From the NCBI GenBank assembly GCA_002724395.1, contig PBOR01000015.1:87068-151067 (forward strand): DNA of 64,000 nt, written 5' to 3'. This document shows positions 7,799 through 17,510 of this stretch, in pieces. How positions within the stretch are numbered: the first letter of the stretch is position 1; every line of letters begins with the position of its first letter. Source of the DNA: Rhodospirillaceae bacterium. Lineage in GTDB: Bacteria > Pseudomonadota > Alphaproteobacteria > UBA8366. The notes below the pieces were generated by a model. The model searched no databases. It saw nothing but the letters and a program-made list of their open reading frames with translations, and was not told the DNA's origin. The position numbers were made by a program, and so were the translations under genes.

Positions 7799-10000
7799 AT
7801 GACTGAGAAACCCGATCTATCCGATGCGCAAGCACCGTTTCTGTCGCCCTGGACGCCTGAGAAGCGCTATGAACGGCCGCTCTCTGAAGGAGGGATTCCA
7901 TTTAAATTGGCGAGCGAGTATGAGCCTGCCGGCGATCAACCGCAGGCCATCGCGCAGCTGGTACAGGGGATTGAAGCAGGCGAGCGCGACCAAGTGCTGT
8001 TGGGTGTGACCGGATCGGGTAAGACTTTCACCGTTGCGCAAGTCATCCAAAAGGTGCAGCGCCCGACGGTTGTTTTAGCGCCGAACAAGACTTTAGCGGC
8101 CCAATTATACGGCGAGATGAAGAGCTTCTTCCCGGATAATGCGGTCGAGTATTTCGTCTCTTACTATGATTATTATCAGCCTGAAGCCTACGTACCGCGC
8201 TCGGATACATATATCGAGAAGGACTCCTCGATTAATGAGCAAATTGACCGGATGCGGCATGCCGCGACACGGTCGTTGCTGGAACGCGACGATGTCATCA
8301 TCGTTGCGTCCGTTTCCTGCATTTACGGTATTGGCTCTGTGGAGACCTATTCTGAAATGGTGGTGCCACTTAAAGTAGGTCAGCAGATAAACCCTCGCGA
8401 AGTGTTGAAGGAATTTGTCGCACTACAATATCGGCGCAATGACGGTACCTTCTATCGTGGCTCCTTCCGGGTTCGCGGCGATACAGTCGAAATTTTTCCG
8501 GCGCACTTCGAAGACCGAGCTTGGCGGATTTCCTTTTTTGGTGATGAGATCGAGGCTATTCACGAGTTTGATCCGTTGACCGGCAAAAAAATAGATGCGC
8601 TCGAACAAGTACGTATCTACGCCAACAGCCACTATGTGACACCTCGCCCAACACTCAATCAGGCGATGAAGGGCATCAAACTTGAACTCCAAAAACGGCT
8701 TGATGAGCTAAATGGCTTGACCAAATTGTTGGAGGCGCAACGGCTGGAACAACGCACAATCTTTGATCTGGAAATGATGGAAGCAACCGGTGCGTGTGCG
8801 GGCATCGAGAATTATTCTCGTTATTTGACTGGTCGTCGCCCCGGTGAGCCGCCGCCAACTTTGTTCGAATATATTCCCGACAATGCATTGATTATGGTCG
8901 ATGAAAGCCATGTCACCGTACCGCAAATAGGCGGCATGTTTCGCGGCGATTATAACCGCAAGTCTACACTAGCGGAATATGGGTTTCGCCTACCGTCTTG
9001 TGTCGACAATCGACCGCTTAAATTTGAAGAATGGGAAGCAATGCGGCCCCAAACAATTTTTGTTTCGGCGACGCCAGGCCCTTGGGAGCTGGAGCGCACA
9101 GGTGGCGTCATTGTAGAGCAAGTGGTGCGTCCCACTGGGTTGATTGATCCTATTTGTATTGTGCGCCCGACGGAGATGCAGGTCGATGATTTAATGGCGG
9201 AGTGCAAGGCGTGCACAGAAAAGCGAGAGCGTGTGCTGGTGACAACGCTGACTAAGCGCATGGCCGAAGATTTGACCGATTACATGTCTGAGGCGGGGCT
9301 CAAGGTTCGATATCTCCATTCCGATGTTGATACGCTCGAGCGGATCGAGATTATACGTGATTTGCGGCTTGGTGTGTTTGATGTATTGATCGGCATCAAC
9401 CTGTTGCGCGAGGGCCTCGACATCCCTGAGTGCGCTGTGGTCGCGATTTTAGATGCTGACAAGGAAGGATTTCTCCGATCACGTACATCGTTGGTCCAAA
9501 CTATTGGCCGGGCTGCACGTAATTTAGACGGCCGGGTCCTTCTTTATGCAGATAGGATTACTGATTCCTTGGATTACGCTATTACTGAGACCAATCGTCG
9601 CCGCGCCCGGCAGGAAGAATACAACAAAAAGTACGGGATCACTCCGGAAAGTGTACGTAAACAGATCGGTGATATTCTCGGCAGCGTTTATGAAAAGGAC
9701 CATCTGACTGTTGATACTGGTGACCCAGAACATTCTCATCTTATTGGGATGGATTTAAAAGCCTATATTGCTGAGTTAGAGAATCGCATGCGGGCTTCTG
9801 CCGCAGATTTGGAGTTTGAAGCAGCCGCCCGAATACGTGACGAAATTTCTCGTCTTGAAGTTTATGATCTTGATATGCCGGCGGATACGGTGCCGGTCGA
9901 CCCCATCATTGCTGCCGAAATCAGGTCGGTATCTTTTGATATCGTGCCAAAAGGGCGCAACACGGCGAAAAAAGGAAAGAAGCGCCGGGTGACGCGTTAA
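7799..10000 (+). CDS. uvrB: UvrABC excinuclease subunit B
   Basis: DNA damage-verification helicase-like subunit of nucleotide excision repair. The 733-residue protein has Walker A GVTGSGKT at 69-76, the beta-hairpin that clamps DNA ([11 protein letters not shown], about 123-133), the DEAD-like MVDESHVT, helicase motifs V-VI in [13 protein letters not shown] and QTIGRAARN, and a C-terminal UVR domain ([13 protein letters not shown]) that contacts UvrC. It ends in a Lys/Arg-rich tail ([10 protein letters not shown]). It is about 60 residues longer than E. coli UvrB, mostly through the N-terminal extension and this tail. uvrC lies 3 kb downstream on the same strand but is separated by two unrelated genes. 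Confidence 0.98.
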   Translation: MTEKPDLSDAQAPFLSPWTPEKRYERPLSEGGIPFKLASEYEPAGDQPQAIAQLVQGIEAGERDQVLLGVTGSGKTFTVAQVIQKVQRPTVVLAPNKTLAAQLYGEMKSFFPDNAVEYFVSYYDYYQPEAYVPRSDTYIEKDSSINEQIDRMRHAATRSLLERDDVIIVASVSCIYGIGSVETYSEMVVPLKVGQQINPREVLKEFVALQYRRNDGTFYRGSFRVRGDTVEIFPAHFEDRAWRISFFGDEIEAIHEFDPLTGKKIDALEQVRIYANSHYVTPRPTLNQAMKGIKLELQKRLDELNGLTKLLEAQRLEQRTIFDLEMMEATGACAGIENYSRYLTGRRPGEPPPTLFEYIPDNALIMVDESHVTVPQIGGMFRGDYNRKSTLAEYGFRLPSCVDNRPLKFEEWEAMRPQTIFVSATPGPWELERTGGVIVEQVVRPTGLIDPICIVRPTEMQVDDLMAECKACTEKRERVLVTTLTKRMAEDLTDYMSEAGLKVRYLHSDVDTLERIEIIRDLRLGVFDVLIGINLLREGLDIPECAVVAILDADKEGFLRSRTSLVQTIGRAARNLDGRVLLYADRITDSLDYAITETNRRRARQEEYNKKYGITPESVRKQIGDILGSVYEKDHLTVDTGDPEHSHLIGMDLKAYIAELENRMRASAADLEFEAAARIRDEISRLEVYDLDMPADTVPVDPIIAAEIRSVSFDIVPKGRNTAKKGKKRRVTR

Positions 10001-10146
10001 GCCAAGCTTGCTCATATGGCCTTTTATTTTTTTAACATATGCAGGATCGATTCCTTGTTGAAGTTCGATCTGGCTTGTCTTGCTCGCTCGCTCTGTTTCT
10101 CCTGGCCCGCTATAGTGCATCAATATAAGTACAGAGAGGCTGGTTA

Positions 10147-11295
10147 ATGAAAATAACTAAAATCCGAACGCATCCACTTTTTGCACCGATCAAGGAACCC
10201 TATTGGACCGCACAGGAATTAAGCAAGGGTGTTAGGGCAATTTTAACGGAAGTGGAAACTGACGAAGGGTTAGTCGGTTACTCTAAAATCCAGGGTGCTC
10301 CGCAAACTGATATCTGTGATTGGATTGCGCAATTTGCGGAGCTTGTTGTTGGTCGTGACCCACTTGAAACAACTGAAATTTGGGAATTTTTATTTGGTCT
10401 CACCTGTCCACGCCGGCGCGTGCCATATGCAGAAGATGGTTTGCCACCGCCTTTGCCGCGCAGCGCCCGACCTCAGACTACTGCGGCCCTGGCCGCTATT
10501 GATATAGCGCTTTGGGATATTAAGGGTAAGGCAGCGGGCATGCCCTTGTGGAAATTACTTGGCGGTTCGAATGAACCTATCTTGAGCTACTCCACCGGCG
10601 GATACTTTCGTGAAGGGCGCGAGATGCTAGCATGTGTCGATGAACTCGCGGGCTTCGTGGCCAAAGGTTACAAGGCGGTTAAATGCAAAATGGGTTTCGA
10701 GACGATGGAGGACGATCTTAAGCGCATTGCTGCGGTGCGTGATGCCATCGGGCCGGATACTAAGCTCATGCTTGATATGAATGCTTGCTATGACCTGCGC
10801 ACCTGCATCGAGTTTGGTAATAGAGTGTCGGAAAACAACATAACCTGGATGGAAGAGCCGCTGCATTGGTATTTGCAGCCTCGTGATTATGCAAAATTAG
10901 CTGCTAATATTCCGGTCAATTTGGCTCACGGCGAACGTGAGCTAACACGCTTTACAATCCGTGATTTCATTGTTGGCGGTGGTATTAATTATGTACAGTT
11001 TGATTCTACGCGCCATTGTGGTTTAACTGAATGTTTGCGGGTTGCGCAAATTTGCGAGCAATACGGTGTTTTCATCGTGCCGCACCATGCCTCGGAACTG
11101 CATGGCCATGTGGCGGCAGCTTTTCCGAACGCGTCCTTCATGTTGGAAACCCATGGTGACCCGGAGCGTGACCCTGTTTGGCATCACCTTTTTAAAGAAC
11201 GTGCGCAGGTTAAAGACAGTTACGTTCACCTCAATGAATTACCCGGCATCGGTATCGAGTTTGACTGGGATTTTGCGAAGACAATAGCGGCTTAA
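10147..11295 (+). CDS. Mandelate racemase/muconate lactonizing enzyme family protein (first of two)
   Basis: Enolase-superfamily enzyme of 382 residues, mandelate-racemase subgroup: abstracts a proton next to a carboxylate with Mg2+ bound by three acids. Visible catalytic elements are the Lys-x-Lys pair 179/181 (KCKMG), metal ligands Asp210 (LMLDMNA), Glu236 (WMEEP) and Glu263 (AHGERE), and the Asp286-His313 dyad (QFDSTRH; VPHHAS). Substrate is probably a sugar acid or related hydroxy acid, which cannot be decided here. The neighbouring downstream gene aligns with it without gaps through all these residues. Ribosome site GAGAGG lies upstream. Confidence 0.88.
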   Translation: MKITKIRTHPLFAPIKEPYWTAQELSKGVRAILTEVETDEGLVGYSKIQGAPQTDICDWIAQFAELVVGRDPLETTEIWEFLFGLTCPRRRVPYAEDGLPPPLPRSARPQTTAALAAIDIALWDIKGKAAGMPLWKLLGGSNEPILSYSTGGYFREGREMLACVDELAGFVAKGYKAVKCKMGFETMEDDLKRIAAVRDAIGPDTKLMLDMNACYDLRTCIEFGNRVSENNITWMEEPLHWYLQPRDYAKLAANIPVNLAHGERELTRFTIRDFIVGGGINYVQFDSTRHCGLTECLRVAQICEQYGVFIVPHHASELHGHVAAAFPNASFMLETHGDPERDPVWHHLFKERAQVKDSYVHLNELPGIGIEFDWDFAKTIAA

Positions 11296-11319
11296 GCGCC
11301 CAAAACGGGGATTATAAGA

Positions 11320-12471
11320 ATGAAGATTACTGAGGTTATAACGCACCCTATGAAGGTCCAATTAGAAACGTCTAGTTGGACGGCGCATGAAATTAGCAAT
11401 GTTGCGACCTTGACATTATTTGAAGTTCGTACCGACGAAGGATTGGTAGGTTATGGCGAGGTGCAGGGTGGACCGCAAAAAATCATTTGCGAACTAGCGA
11501 CGCAATATAGCGATTGTATTAAGGGTATGGATCCGCTCGCCCATTTGGACATTTGGGAGAAATTATTTGCTTCTACGTCGCCGCGCCCTGGTGGCCTGGG
11601 AGATTGGGACGGGCTGCCAGCGCCACTGCCGCGAGGCCAACGCCCTCAGGCGATGGCGGCTATTGGCGGCATAGATATTGCGCTTTGGGATATCAAAGGG
11701 AAGGCAGCGGGATTACCGATTTATAAGCTTTTAGGTGGGTCACGGACCAGTGTCTTTACCTATTCTACCGGGGGTTATTATGTAGAAGGTGCACCCATAG
11801 AAGCGTGCGCGGAGGAGTTCGCCCTTTATGTAGAAATGGGTTATCGGGCGGTTAAGGTTAAAACTGGCGCGCTTGGTCTTGAAAAGGAACTCGTGCGCAT
11901 CAAAGCGGTGCGTGAGGCCATCGGGCCTGATGTTTTGCTAATGCTCGATATGAACGCGCCTTACGGCGTGAAAGATTGCATTAATTTTGCTAAGGCAGTG
12001 GAACCCTTTAATATTTTGTGGTTGGAAGAACCATTACACTGGCATTTACAGCCGGCAGATTATGTCCGTTTGGCGGAGGGATCACCGATACCTCTCGCTC
12101 ATGGGGAACGGGAATGGACACGTTTTACGATTCGTGACTTTATCGACAGTGGTGCGCTTGGTTATGTCCAGTTCGATTCAACTCGCCATGCGGGATTCAC
12201 AGAATCACTTCGTATAGCGCATCACGCCGAACAGCGAGGAGTTATGATTGCCCCTCATACTGCGCCGCAAATCCATGCCCATTTGGCATCGGCTTTCGGT
12301 GATGCAGCATTCGGTGCAGAATCCCATGGTGGTCATGATCGTCATCCGATACAGCACGGGCTTTATAGCGAATGCGCTCACGCACAGGCAGATGGTATGG
12401 TGCACTTAAATGATAATCCGGGATTTGGGTTCGAAATTGACTTTGGTTACGTGGACTCGGTGCGACTTTAA
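11320..12471 (+). CDS. Mandelate racemase/muconate lactonizing enzyme family protein (second of two)
   Basis: Paralogue of the preceding gene, 383 residues, 24 bp downstream and surely co-transcribed. The same positions carry the active site: Lys179/Lys181 (VKVKTG), Asp210, Glu236, Glu263, Asp286 and His313. The differences are concentrated in the N-terminal capping loops (residues 10-60 and 84-105) and after His313 (APHTAP versus VPHHAS), the parts that select substrate in this superfamily. The two enzymes therefore probably act on related but different acids, or form a hetero-oligomer. Confidence 0.88.
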   Translation: MKITEVITHPMKVQLETSSWTAHEISNVATLTLFEVRTDEGLVGYGEVQGGPQKIICELATQYSDCIKGMDPLAHLDIWEKLFASTSPRPGGLGDWDGLPAPLPRGQRPQAMAAIGGIDIALWDIKGKAAGLPIYKLLGGSRTSVFTYSTGGYYVEGAPIEACAEEFALYVEMGYRAVKVKTGALGLEKELVRIKAVREAIGPDVLLMLDMNAPYGVKDCINFAKAVEPFNILWLEEPLHWHLQPADYVRLAEGSPIPLAHGEREWTRFTIRDFIDSGALGYVQFDSTRHAGFTESLRIAHHAEQRGVMIAPHTAPQIHAHLASAFGDAAFGAESHGGHDRHPIQHGLYSECAHAQADGMVHLNDNPGFGFEIDFGYVDSVRL

Positions 12472-13150
12472 GCGGCTAGAGCATGACTTGGTGTTAGTAA
12501 CCTTTTTTAATAGAAATGAGAGCCCAGCCGAGAGTGATTTCAAGTAAAGTTGATCCATTTATATTGGTTAAACGAATGACGGTTTGTAATTGGCTTTACA
12601 AAGATCAGAAACATTTTTGAAATAATGAAGTAGGTTGGCAGTTAGTGTTAAGGATGAGCTAACTTGATACTTATTTAATTGTGATGGGTAATTTGACCAA
12701 TAGTTGCCGAGTCTGGCGCTGAGTGCGGGAAAGACCCACACCAAGCGACACCTCGTTCCAGTCTCTGAAGAGGCAAAAACTAGCCAAGTGCTTAAAGAAA
12801 AAAGGATTTTTTGATCCGCATGCGTGATGGAAGTTGTGCACAGCGCTCCTAGACCAATTTTAATCAGGAGTATAGTATTTTTTAATTAAACTGTAATAGA
12901 AATGCTCAAGTGCAAATCTTCTTTTGCCATATATTTCAGTATCTTAGTGTAATTGCTTAAAAAGTAGGCAATTATGTGAAGGTACTGCGATTCCAAGAGT
13001 CGACTCGGCGTGTCCGAGGATTTCAACAGAGTTATCCACATTATTGGTGGATATTATAATTTTTGTTTCGAATGGTGCCATTTGACCTAAAGAATAAAAT
13101 TCGCATTCTTGGCGATTGACTAATTGCGTCGGTATTGAAAGGTTGGAAAT
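12472..13150. other. 679-bp AT-rich intergenic gap upstream of uvrC
   Basis: No convincing gene. The only long frame (a minus-strand ORF of 100 codons overlapping the uvrC start) has no recognisable motif and composition unlike its neighbours. No tRNA fold was found. The clearest elements are several A/T runs (for example near 12800 and 12875) and a consensus DnaA-box sequence with a partial inverted partner near the right end. The region separates the two enolase-superfamily genes from uvrC. Confidence 0.6.
13032..13052. promoter_or_regulatory. DnaA-box-like palindrome upstream of uvrC
   Basis: TTATCCACA at 13032-13040 is a perfect match to the DnaA box consensus. It forms the left arm of an inverted repeat ATCCAC (13034-13039) / GTGGAT (13047-13052) with a 7-nt spacer, so the right arm resembles a second, degenerate box on the other strand. 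It sits about 100 bp before the uvrC start, suggesting DnaA or another protein could bind there. One good box does not make an origin. Confidence 0.4.
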
Positions 13151-15082
13151 ATGAATCTTACCAAAGCTCGGAATTCCATTCCTATACCCGCTGACACGTT
13201 GCCGACATCTAATTTGGCCCGCGGTGTTGCTGTAATCGAAGCACAATTAGCGACATTGTCAGGAAGCCCGGGTGTTTATCGAATGCAGGATGCCAAAGGG
13301 GACGCTTTATATGTGGGAAAAGCGCGCAACTTAAAGAAACGCGTCGTCGCTTATACCAAACCGGTCCGACTACCCGTCCGGCTTCAACGGATGATCGCGC
13401 TGACTGCATCTATGGAGATAATCACTACTCATACAGAAGCTGAAGCACTTTTGCTAGAAGCAAACCTGATCAAAAAGCTTAAGCCTCGTTATAATGTTTT
13501 GCTGCGCGACGATAAATCCTTTCCCTATATTTTGATTACAGAGGGGCACGATTATGCACGAGTGGTGAAACACCGTGGCGCACGCGGAAAACCAGGACGG
13601 TACTTCGGACCTTTTGCATCTGCAGGAGCTGTCAATCGCACGATTACTACCTTGCAACGAGCGTTTTTGCTCCGCAATTGTTCTGACCATATTTTTGCGG
13701 CTCGTACCCGGCCTTGTTTGCAGTATCAAATAAAAAGGTGCGCCGCTCCGTGTGTTGGGAAGGTCCCTAAAGCCGATTACGCGGCATTGGTGGACCAAGC
13801 ACATGAATTTCTTTCTGGGCGGTCGCGCTATATTCAAGAAATGTTGGGCGAACGGATGCAGGAAGCGAGTGAGGAACTCGATTTCGAACGAGCGGCTCAG
13901 ATTCGCGACAGAATTCGCGCGCTTACCCAAGTTCAGGCGCGGCAGGATATAAATGTATCGGGTGTTGAGGATGCGGATGTTATTGCTGCTTCACAAGATA
14001 GTGGACAATGCTGCATACAAGTATTCTTTTTCCGTGGCGGACGGAACTACGGTAATAGGGCTTACTTTCCGAGCCATGACCGCAACGCAGATGAAGATGA
14101 AGTGCTAGCGGCATTTCTTGGCCAATTTTATGAGCGTAGCATTGCACCTAAGCTTATTTTATTGAGCCATACTTTGAACGAACAATCTCTCATTAGTGAG
14201 GCGCTAACTCTTCGAGCGGGTCACCGGGTTCACCTTGCGGTGCCCAGCAGAGGCGCGCGACGGAATTTAATTGACCATGCGAGTACTAACGCACGCGATG
14301 CTTTGGCGCGACGAATTGCAGAAAGTGTATCACAACGAGAATTGCTCAATGGGTTAGCGGAAAGACTGGGGCTCGAAGCATCGCCGGATCGCATTGAGGT
14401 CTATGATAACAGCCATATCCAAGGTGAAAATGCGGTAGGCGGTATGATTGTGTCCGGGCCGAAAGGTTTTGTGAAGAATGCTTATCGGAAATTCAATATT
14501 CGTTCTGAAGTGGCCGTCAAAAGTCGCTCCAAAAGTAGTAGTGGTGGCGATGATTACGAAATGATGCGCGAGGTTTTGACCCGTCGCTTTTCACGTACAC
14601 TAAAAGAAGACCCTGATCGTAGTAGGATACAATGGCCCGACCTGGTTATTCTTGATGGCGGCAAAGGGCAATTATCGGTGGCAGAAAGTGTATTCGCTGA
14701 TTTGGGGATAGATGATGTATCGCTTTTGGCTGTGTCTAAAGGACCGGACCGGAATGCCGGCCGGGAACAATTTCATATGATCGGCCGGCAGAGTTTTATG
14801 CTTCCGCCGCGCGATCCTGTGCTGCACTATTTGCAAAGGCTACGTGACGAGGCGCATCGTTTTGCAATCGGTTCTCACCGGGCACGTCGGAAGAAGGCCA
14901 TTTCAGCATCTCCGTTAGATGAAATAGTGGGTATAGGCGCCAAGCGCAAAAAGGCACTTTTGATGCATTTTGGTTCTGCAAAGGCAATTTCTGAGGCTGG
15001 ACTCGTTGACCTGGAGGCTGCGGAAGGAATAAGTAGGGGGGTTGCAGAGAAAATCTATGGCCATTTTCATAGCGATGGTTAA
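13151..15082 (+). CDS. uvrC: UvrABC excinuclease subunit C
   Basis: Dual-incision nuclease of nucleotide excision repair, 643 residues. The N-terminal GIY-YIG nuclease begins at about residue 38 ([10 protein letters not shown] ... ALYVGKARN), a UVR motif that binds UvrB is at about 237 ([13 protein letters not shown]), the RNase-H-like 5' nuclease follows ([20 protein letters not shown], and [10 protein letters not shown]), and a helix-hairpin-helix tail ends the protein ([18 protein letters not shown]). An AAAGG ribosome site precedes the ATG. The following order uvrC-pgsA-moaD-moaE is conserved in alphaproteobacteria. Confidence 0.98.
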   Translation: MNLTKARNSIPIPADTLPTSNLARGVAVIEAQLATLSGSPGVYRMQDAKGDALYVGKARNLKKRVVAYTKPVRLPVRLQRMIALTASMEIITTHTEAEALLLEANLIKKLKPRYNVLLRDDKSFPYILITEGHDYARVVKHRGARGKPGRYFGPFASAGAVNRTITTLQRAFLLRNCSDHIFAARTRPCLQYQIKRCAAPCVGKVPKADYAALVDQAHEFLSGRSRYIQEMLGERMQEASEELDFERAAQIRDRIRALTQVQARQDINVSGVEDADVIAASQDSGQCCIQVFFFRGGRNYGNRAYFPSHDRNADEDEVLAAFLGQFYERSIAPKLILLSHTLNEQSLISEALTLRAGHRVHLAVPSRGARRNLIDHASTNARDALARRIAESVSQRELLNGLAERLGLEASPDRIEVYDNSHIQGENAVGGMIVSGPKGFVKNAYRKFNIRSEVAVKSRSKSSSGGDDYEMMREVLTRRFSRTLKEDPDRSRIQWPDLVILDGGKGQLSVAESVFADLGIDDVSLLAVSKGPDRNAGREQFHMIGRQSFMLPPRDPVLHYLQRLRDEAHRFAIGSHRARRKKAISASPLDEIVGIGAKRKKALLMHFGSAKAISEAGLVDLEAAEGISRGVAEKIYGHFHSDG

Positions 15083-15109
15083 GTTGGGGCGACGCTGGAG
15101 CAGGAGGCC

Positions 15110-15703
15110 ATGGTAACGAACCTCGCTAATTTACTAACCGTTTCGAGAATTCTCGTTATTGCTCCCCTAGTAGCATTTCTATATGTGGAAGGGAACATAG
15201 CACGTTGGCTCGCATGGGGCTTATTCACCTATGCCTGTCTGACAGATTTCTTCGATGGCTACATAGCGCGTTCGATGAATCAAATTTCGAATTTTGGCCG
15301 CTTTCTTGATCCGGTTGCAGATAAGTTACTCGTAGCTGCAGTTACTTTTATGCTGGTATCGGATGGGCGTATTAGTGGGTTAGCAGTGTTGCCAGCATTA
15401 GTTATTCTGATGCGTGAGATTTTGGTGTCGGGCTTGAGAGAGTATCTGGCAGATATCAAGGTAAGATTGCCTGTCAGTAGTTTAGCAAAGTGGAAAACGC
15501 TTATCCAGATGATCGCGCTTGGCCATTTGATCATCCATAACGCAGGGCCCGTGGCCTATCCGACAGTCCTTATAGGTGATATGGGCGTTTGGATCGCAGC
15601 TCTCCTCACCTTGATTACAGGGTATGACTATTTAGAAGCATCAAAACGCCATTTCGGCGATGAAAACTCAGTCGCCGGCAACTCAGAGACGAAGGTCAAA
15701 TAA
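15110..15703 (+). CDS. pgsA: CDP-diacylglycerol--glycerol-3-phosphate 3-phosphatidyltransferase
   Basis: Inner-membrane enzyme making phosphatidylglycerophosphate, the precursor of phosphatidylglycerol and cardiolipin. The 197-residue protein shows the full CDP-alcohol phosphotransferase signature with Asp-Gly-x2-Ala-Arg-x8-Gly-x3-Asp-x3-Asp (DGYIAR, then GRFLDPVADK) and several membrane helices. An AGGAGG sequence lies very close to the ATG, so initiation may be unusual, but the N-terminal NLANLLTVSRI matches the family. It lies 27 bp after uvrC and directly before moaD. Confidence 0.95.
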   Translation: MVTNLANLLTVSRILVIAPLVAFLYVEGNIARWLAWGLFTYACLTDFFDGYIARSMNQISNFGRFLDPVADKLLVAAVTFMLVSDGRISGLAVLPALVILMREILVSGLREYLADIKVRLPVSSLAKWKTLIQMIALGHLIIHNAGPVAYPTVLIGDMGVWIAALLTLITGYDYLEASKRHFGDENSVAGNSETKVK

Positions 15704-15710
15704 GAGTAGG

Positions 15711-15962
15711 ATGAGACTTCTATATTTCGCATGGATTAGGCAGCAAACGGGGATCGGGGAAGAGGAGGTACCGTTGCCCACCGGTATATCCGATGTCAGT
15801 GGATTAATCGAATGGTTGCGTGAGCGTGATGCAAATTTTTCTACGGCTTTGGAGGATATCTCGGCGCTGCGTGTAGCGGTAAATCAGGAGTTTGCGACGT
15901 TTGATACAAAAATTACCGATCGAGACGAAGTGGCTCTTTTCCCTCCAATGACTGGAGGGTGA
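15711..15962 (+). CDS. moaD: Molybdopterin synthase sulfur carrier subunit
   Basis: Small ubiquitin-fold protein of 83 residues that carries thiocarboxylate sulfur to molybdopterin synthase. It ends in the required Gly-Gly (FPPMTGG). The start at 15711 (MRLLYFAWIRQQTG) follows GTAGG and matches the family; a longer frame from 15660 would overlap pgsA. It is followed one base later by moaE, giving the two halves of molybdopterin synthase in one transcript. Confidence 0.95.
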   Translation: MRLLYFAWIRQQTGIGEEEVPLPTGISDVSGLIEWLRERDANFSTALEDISALRVAVNQEFATFDTKITDRDEVALFPPMTGG

Positions 15963-15963
15963 G

Positions 15964-16425
15964 ATGGTCGTACGTATTCAATCGAAGGACTTCGACACCG
16001 GACGCGAACTCGATAAACTAACCGATGGGTTTACCGAAATAGGCGGCCTCGTGAGCTTTACTGGGTTAGTGCGAGATATCGGCAGCAAGCACGCGGTGCA
16101 GTCGATGACGTTAGAGCACTATCCGGGAATGACCGAAAAATTGTTGCGCGAAATTGAGACTGAAGCTTTGAATCGTTGGCCTTTATCGACGAGTTTGATT
16201 ATCCACCGTTATGGTAAACTTTTCCCTGGCGACAAGATTGTTTTGGTAGCGACTGCTAGTGAGCACCGTCAGGCTGCTTTTGAGGCCTGTGAATTTCTGA
16301 TTGATTGGTTGAAGACTAAGGCCCCTTTTTGGAAACTGGAGGAAAGCTCTGATGGCGCAGCGTGGGTTAAGGCACGTGAATCAGATGACGATAGCGCCTT
16401 ACGTTGGAATAGGCATGGTAATTAA
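15964..16425 (+). CDS. moaE: Molybdopterin synthase catalytic subunit
   Basis: Large subunit of molybdopterin synthase, 153 residues, which inserts two sulfurs into precursor Z using MoaD thiocarboxylate. Family features are GGLVSFTGLVRD, LEHYPGMTEK, the HRYGKLFPGD segment and the active-site lysines in LKTKAPFWKLE. MsrP, encoded at 49.8 kb, is a likely consumer of the resulting molybdopterin. Confidence 0.96.
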   Translation: MVVRIQSKDFDTGRELDKLTDGFTEIGGLVSFTGLVRDIGSKHAVQSMTLEHYPGMTEKLLREIETEALNRWPLSTSLIIHRYGKLFPGDKIVLVATASEHRQAAFEACEFLIDWLKTKAPFWKLEESSDGAAWVKARESDDDSALRWNRHGN

Positions 16426-16443
16426 TCGAAACGATATGAAAAT

Positions 16444-17346
16444 TTATGCGGTATCGAGTGTCGTTGGTACTTCTAGGCGAACTTCTTCATCATAATCTTC
16501 AAGTAAAGTACGAGTGATTTCTCCTGGAGTAAAAGTATGCTTGCCGATTTCCTTCACCGGCGTAACTTCTACAGCCGTCCCCGTTAAAAAAACTTCGGTC
16601 GCCTTCGTCAGTTCTTCCGGCATAATGTGGCGTTCGATGACTTCGTAGCCTCTTTTCTTTGCAAGCGCGATAACTGTCCGTCGCGAGATACCATCGAGGA
16701 AACAATCAGGTGTCGGTGTGTGTATTTTCCCATCGATGACCATGAAGATATTGGCACCGGTCGCTTCTGCTATGTAGCCGCGATAATCCAGCATAAGAGC
16801 GTCGTTGTAGCCATTGGCCTCGGCTGCATGCTTTGAGAGTGTGCAGATCATGTATAGGCCGGTAGCTTTAGTATCCGCCGGTATTGTCTGGGGGTCGGGG
16901 CGCTTCCATTTTGATAATTCCATTCGGATGCCTTCCATTCGCGCTTCGGGAGTAAAATAAGCGGGCCATTCCCAAACCGCGACAGCTACGTGAATTTTGG
17001 TTTGTTGGGCGGATACGCCCATAAGTTCGGAACCACGCCAAACGATTGGTCGCACGTACCCATCTTTAATACCCAAGTCGGCGACCAATGCGTTGCAAGC
17101 GTTGTCAATTTTTGCCACCGAGTAAGGGATTTTCATATCTAACCGTTTTGCACTGTAGAAAAGCCGTTCGGTATGTTCGGTTAGTTTAAAAATGCGGCCA
17201 TTATAAATACGCTCGCCTTCGAACACGGCGGATGCATAATGTAAAGCATGCGACAACACATGCAGCGTAGCATCTTGCCAGGGCACCATTTCGCCATCAT
17301 ACCAAATTCGTCCCGGACGGTCGTCGAAAGGTTGGTCGAAGGCCAT
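16444..17346 (-). CDS. ilvE: Branched-chain amino acid aminotransferase
   Basis: PLP-dependent class IV aminotransferase of 300 residues that makes or degrades valine, leucine and isoleucine. The N-terminal GRIWYDGEMVPWQDATLHVLSHALHY, the PLP lysine in PADTKATGLY, and the EATGANIF/FLDGISRRTVI segments are characteristic of IlvE. The start at 17346 is chosen because AGGGAGA lies just upstream and homologues begin here; an upstream ATG at 17421 would add a Cys/Arg-rich stretch. It is transcribed away from the two-component operon. Confidence 0.95.
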   Translation of the reverse strand: MAFDQPFDDRPGRIWYDGEMVPWQDATLHVLSHALHYASAVFEGERIYNGRIFKLTEHTERLFYSAKRLDMKIPYSVAKIDNACNALVADLGIKDGYVRPIVWRGSELMGVSAQQTKIHVAVAVWEWPAYFTPEARMEGIRMELSKWKRPDPQTIPADTKATGLYMICTLSKHAAEANGYNDALMLDYRGYIAEATGANIFMVIDGKIHTPTPDCFLDGISRRTVIALAKKRGYEVIERHIMPEELTKATEVFLTGTAVEVTPVKEIGKHTFTPGEITRTLLEDYDEEVRLEVPTTLDTA

Positions 17347-17498
17347 TTTAAATCTCCCTTGGGCCCGTTTGGGCACAACTTTGTTATATAAGGTGCGATC
17401 AGCACAGCCACACCTGAACAATATGTATCCTGTTTTAACGTCTGATATTCGGAAAGTTCAATATATTAAGCCAATCCTCATGCTTTTGTTAAAAGTGA

Positions 17499-17504
17499 TA
17501 TAAT
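17499..17504 (+). promoter_or_regulatory. -10-like box TATAAT immediately before the response regulator start
   Basis: A perfect TATAAT ends six bases before the ATG at 17511. If used, transcription would begin at or next to the start codon, giving a leaderless mRNA; this agrees with the lack of any ribosome-binding sequence before that ATG. A good -35 at 16-18 bp spacing is not evident. Confidence 0.3.
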
Positions 17505-17510
17505 CAATTA

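Noticed and set aside
10001..10045. Terminator formed by two CATATG copies after uvrB
   Set aside because: Six-base arms with a 17-nt loop and no following U-run; too weak to call.
12472..13150. A replication origin, suggested by AT-rich DNA and a DnaA box
   Set aside because: Only one perfect box and one degenerate partner were found, with no cluster and no dnaA, hemE or parAB nearby.
12944..13246. Minus-strand ORF of 100 codons overlapping the uvrC start
   Set aside because: No ribosome site, no recognisable motif, and it overlaps the well-supported N-terminus of uvrC by almost 100 bp.
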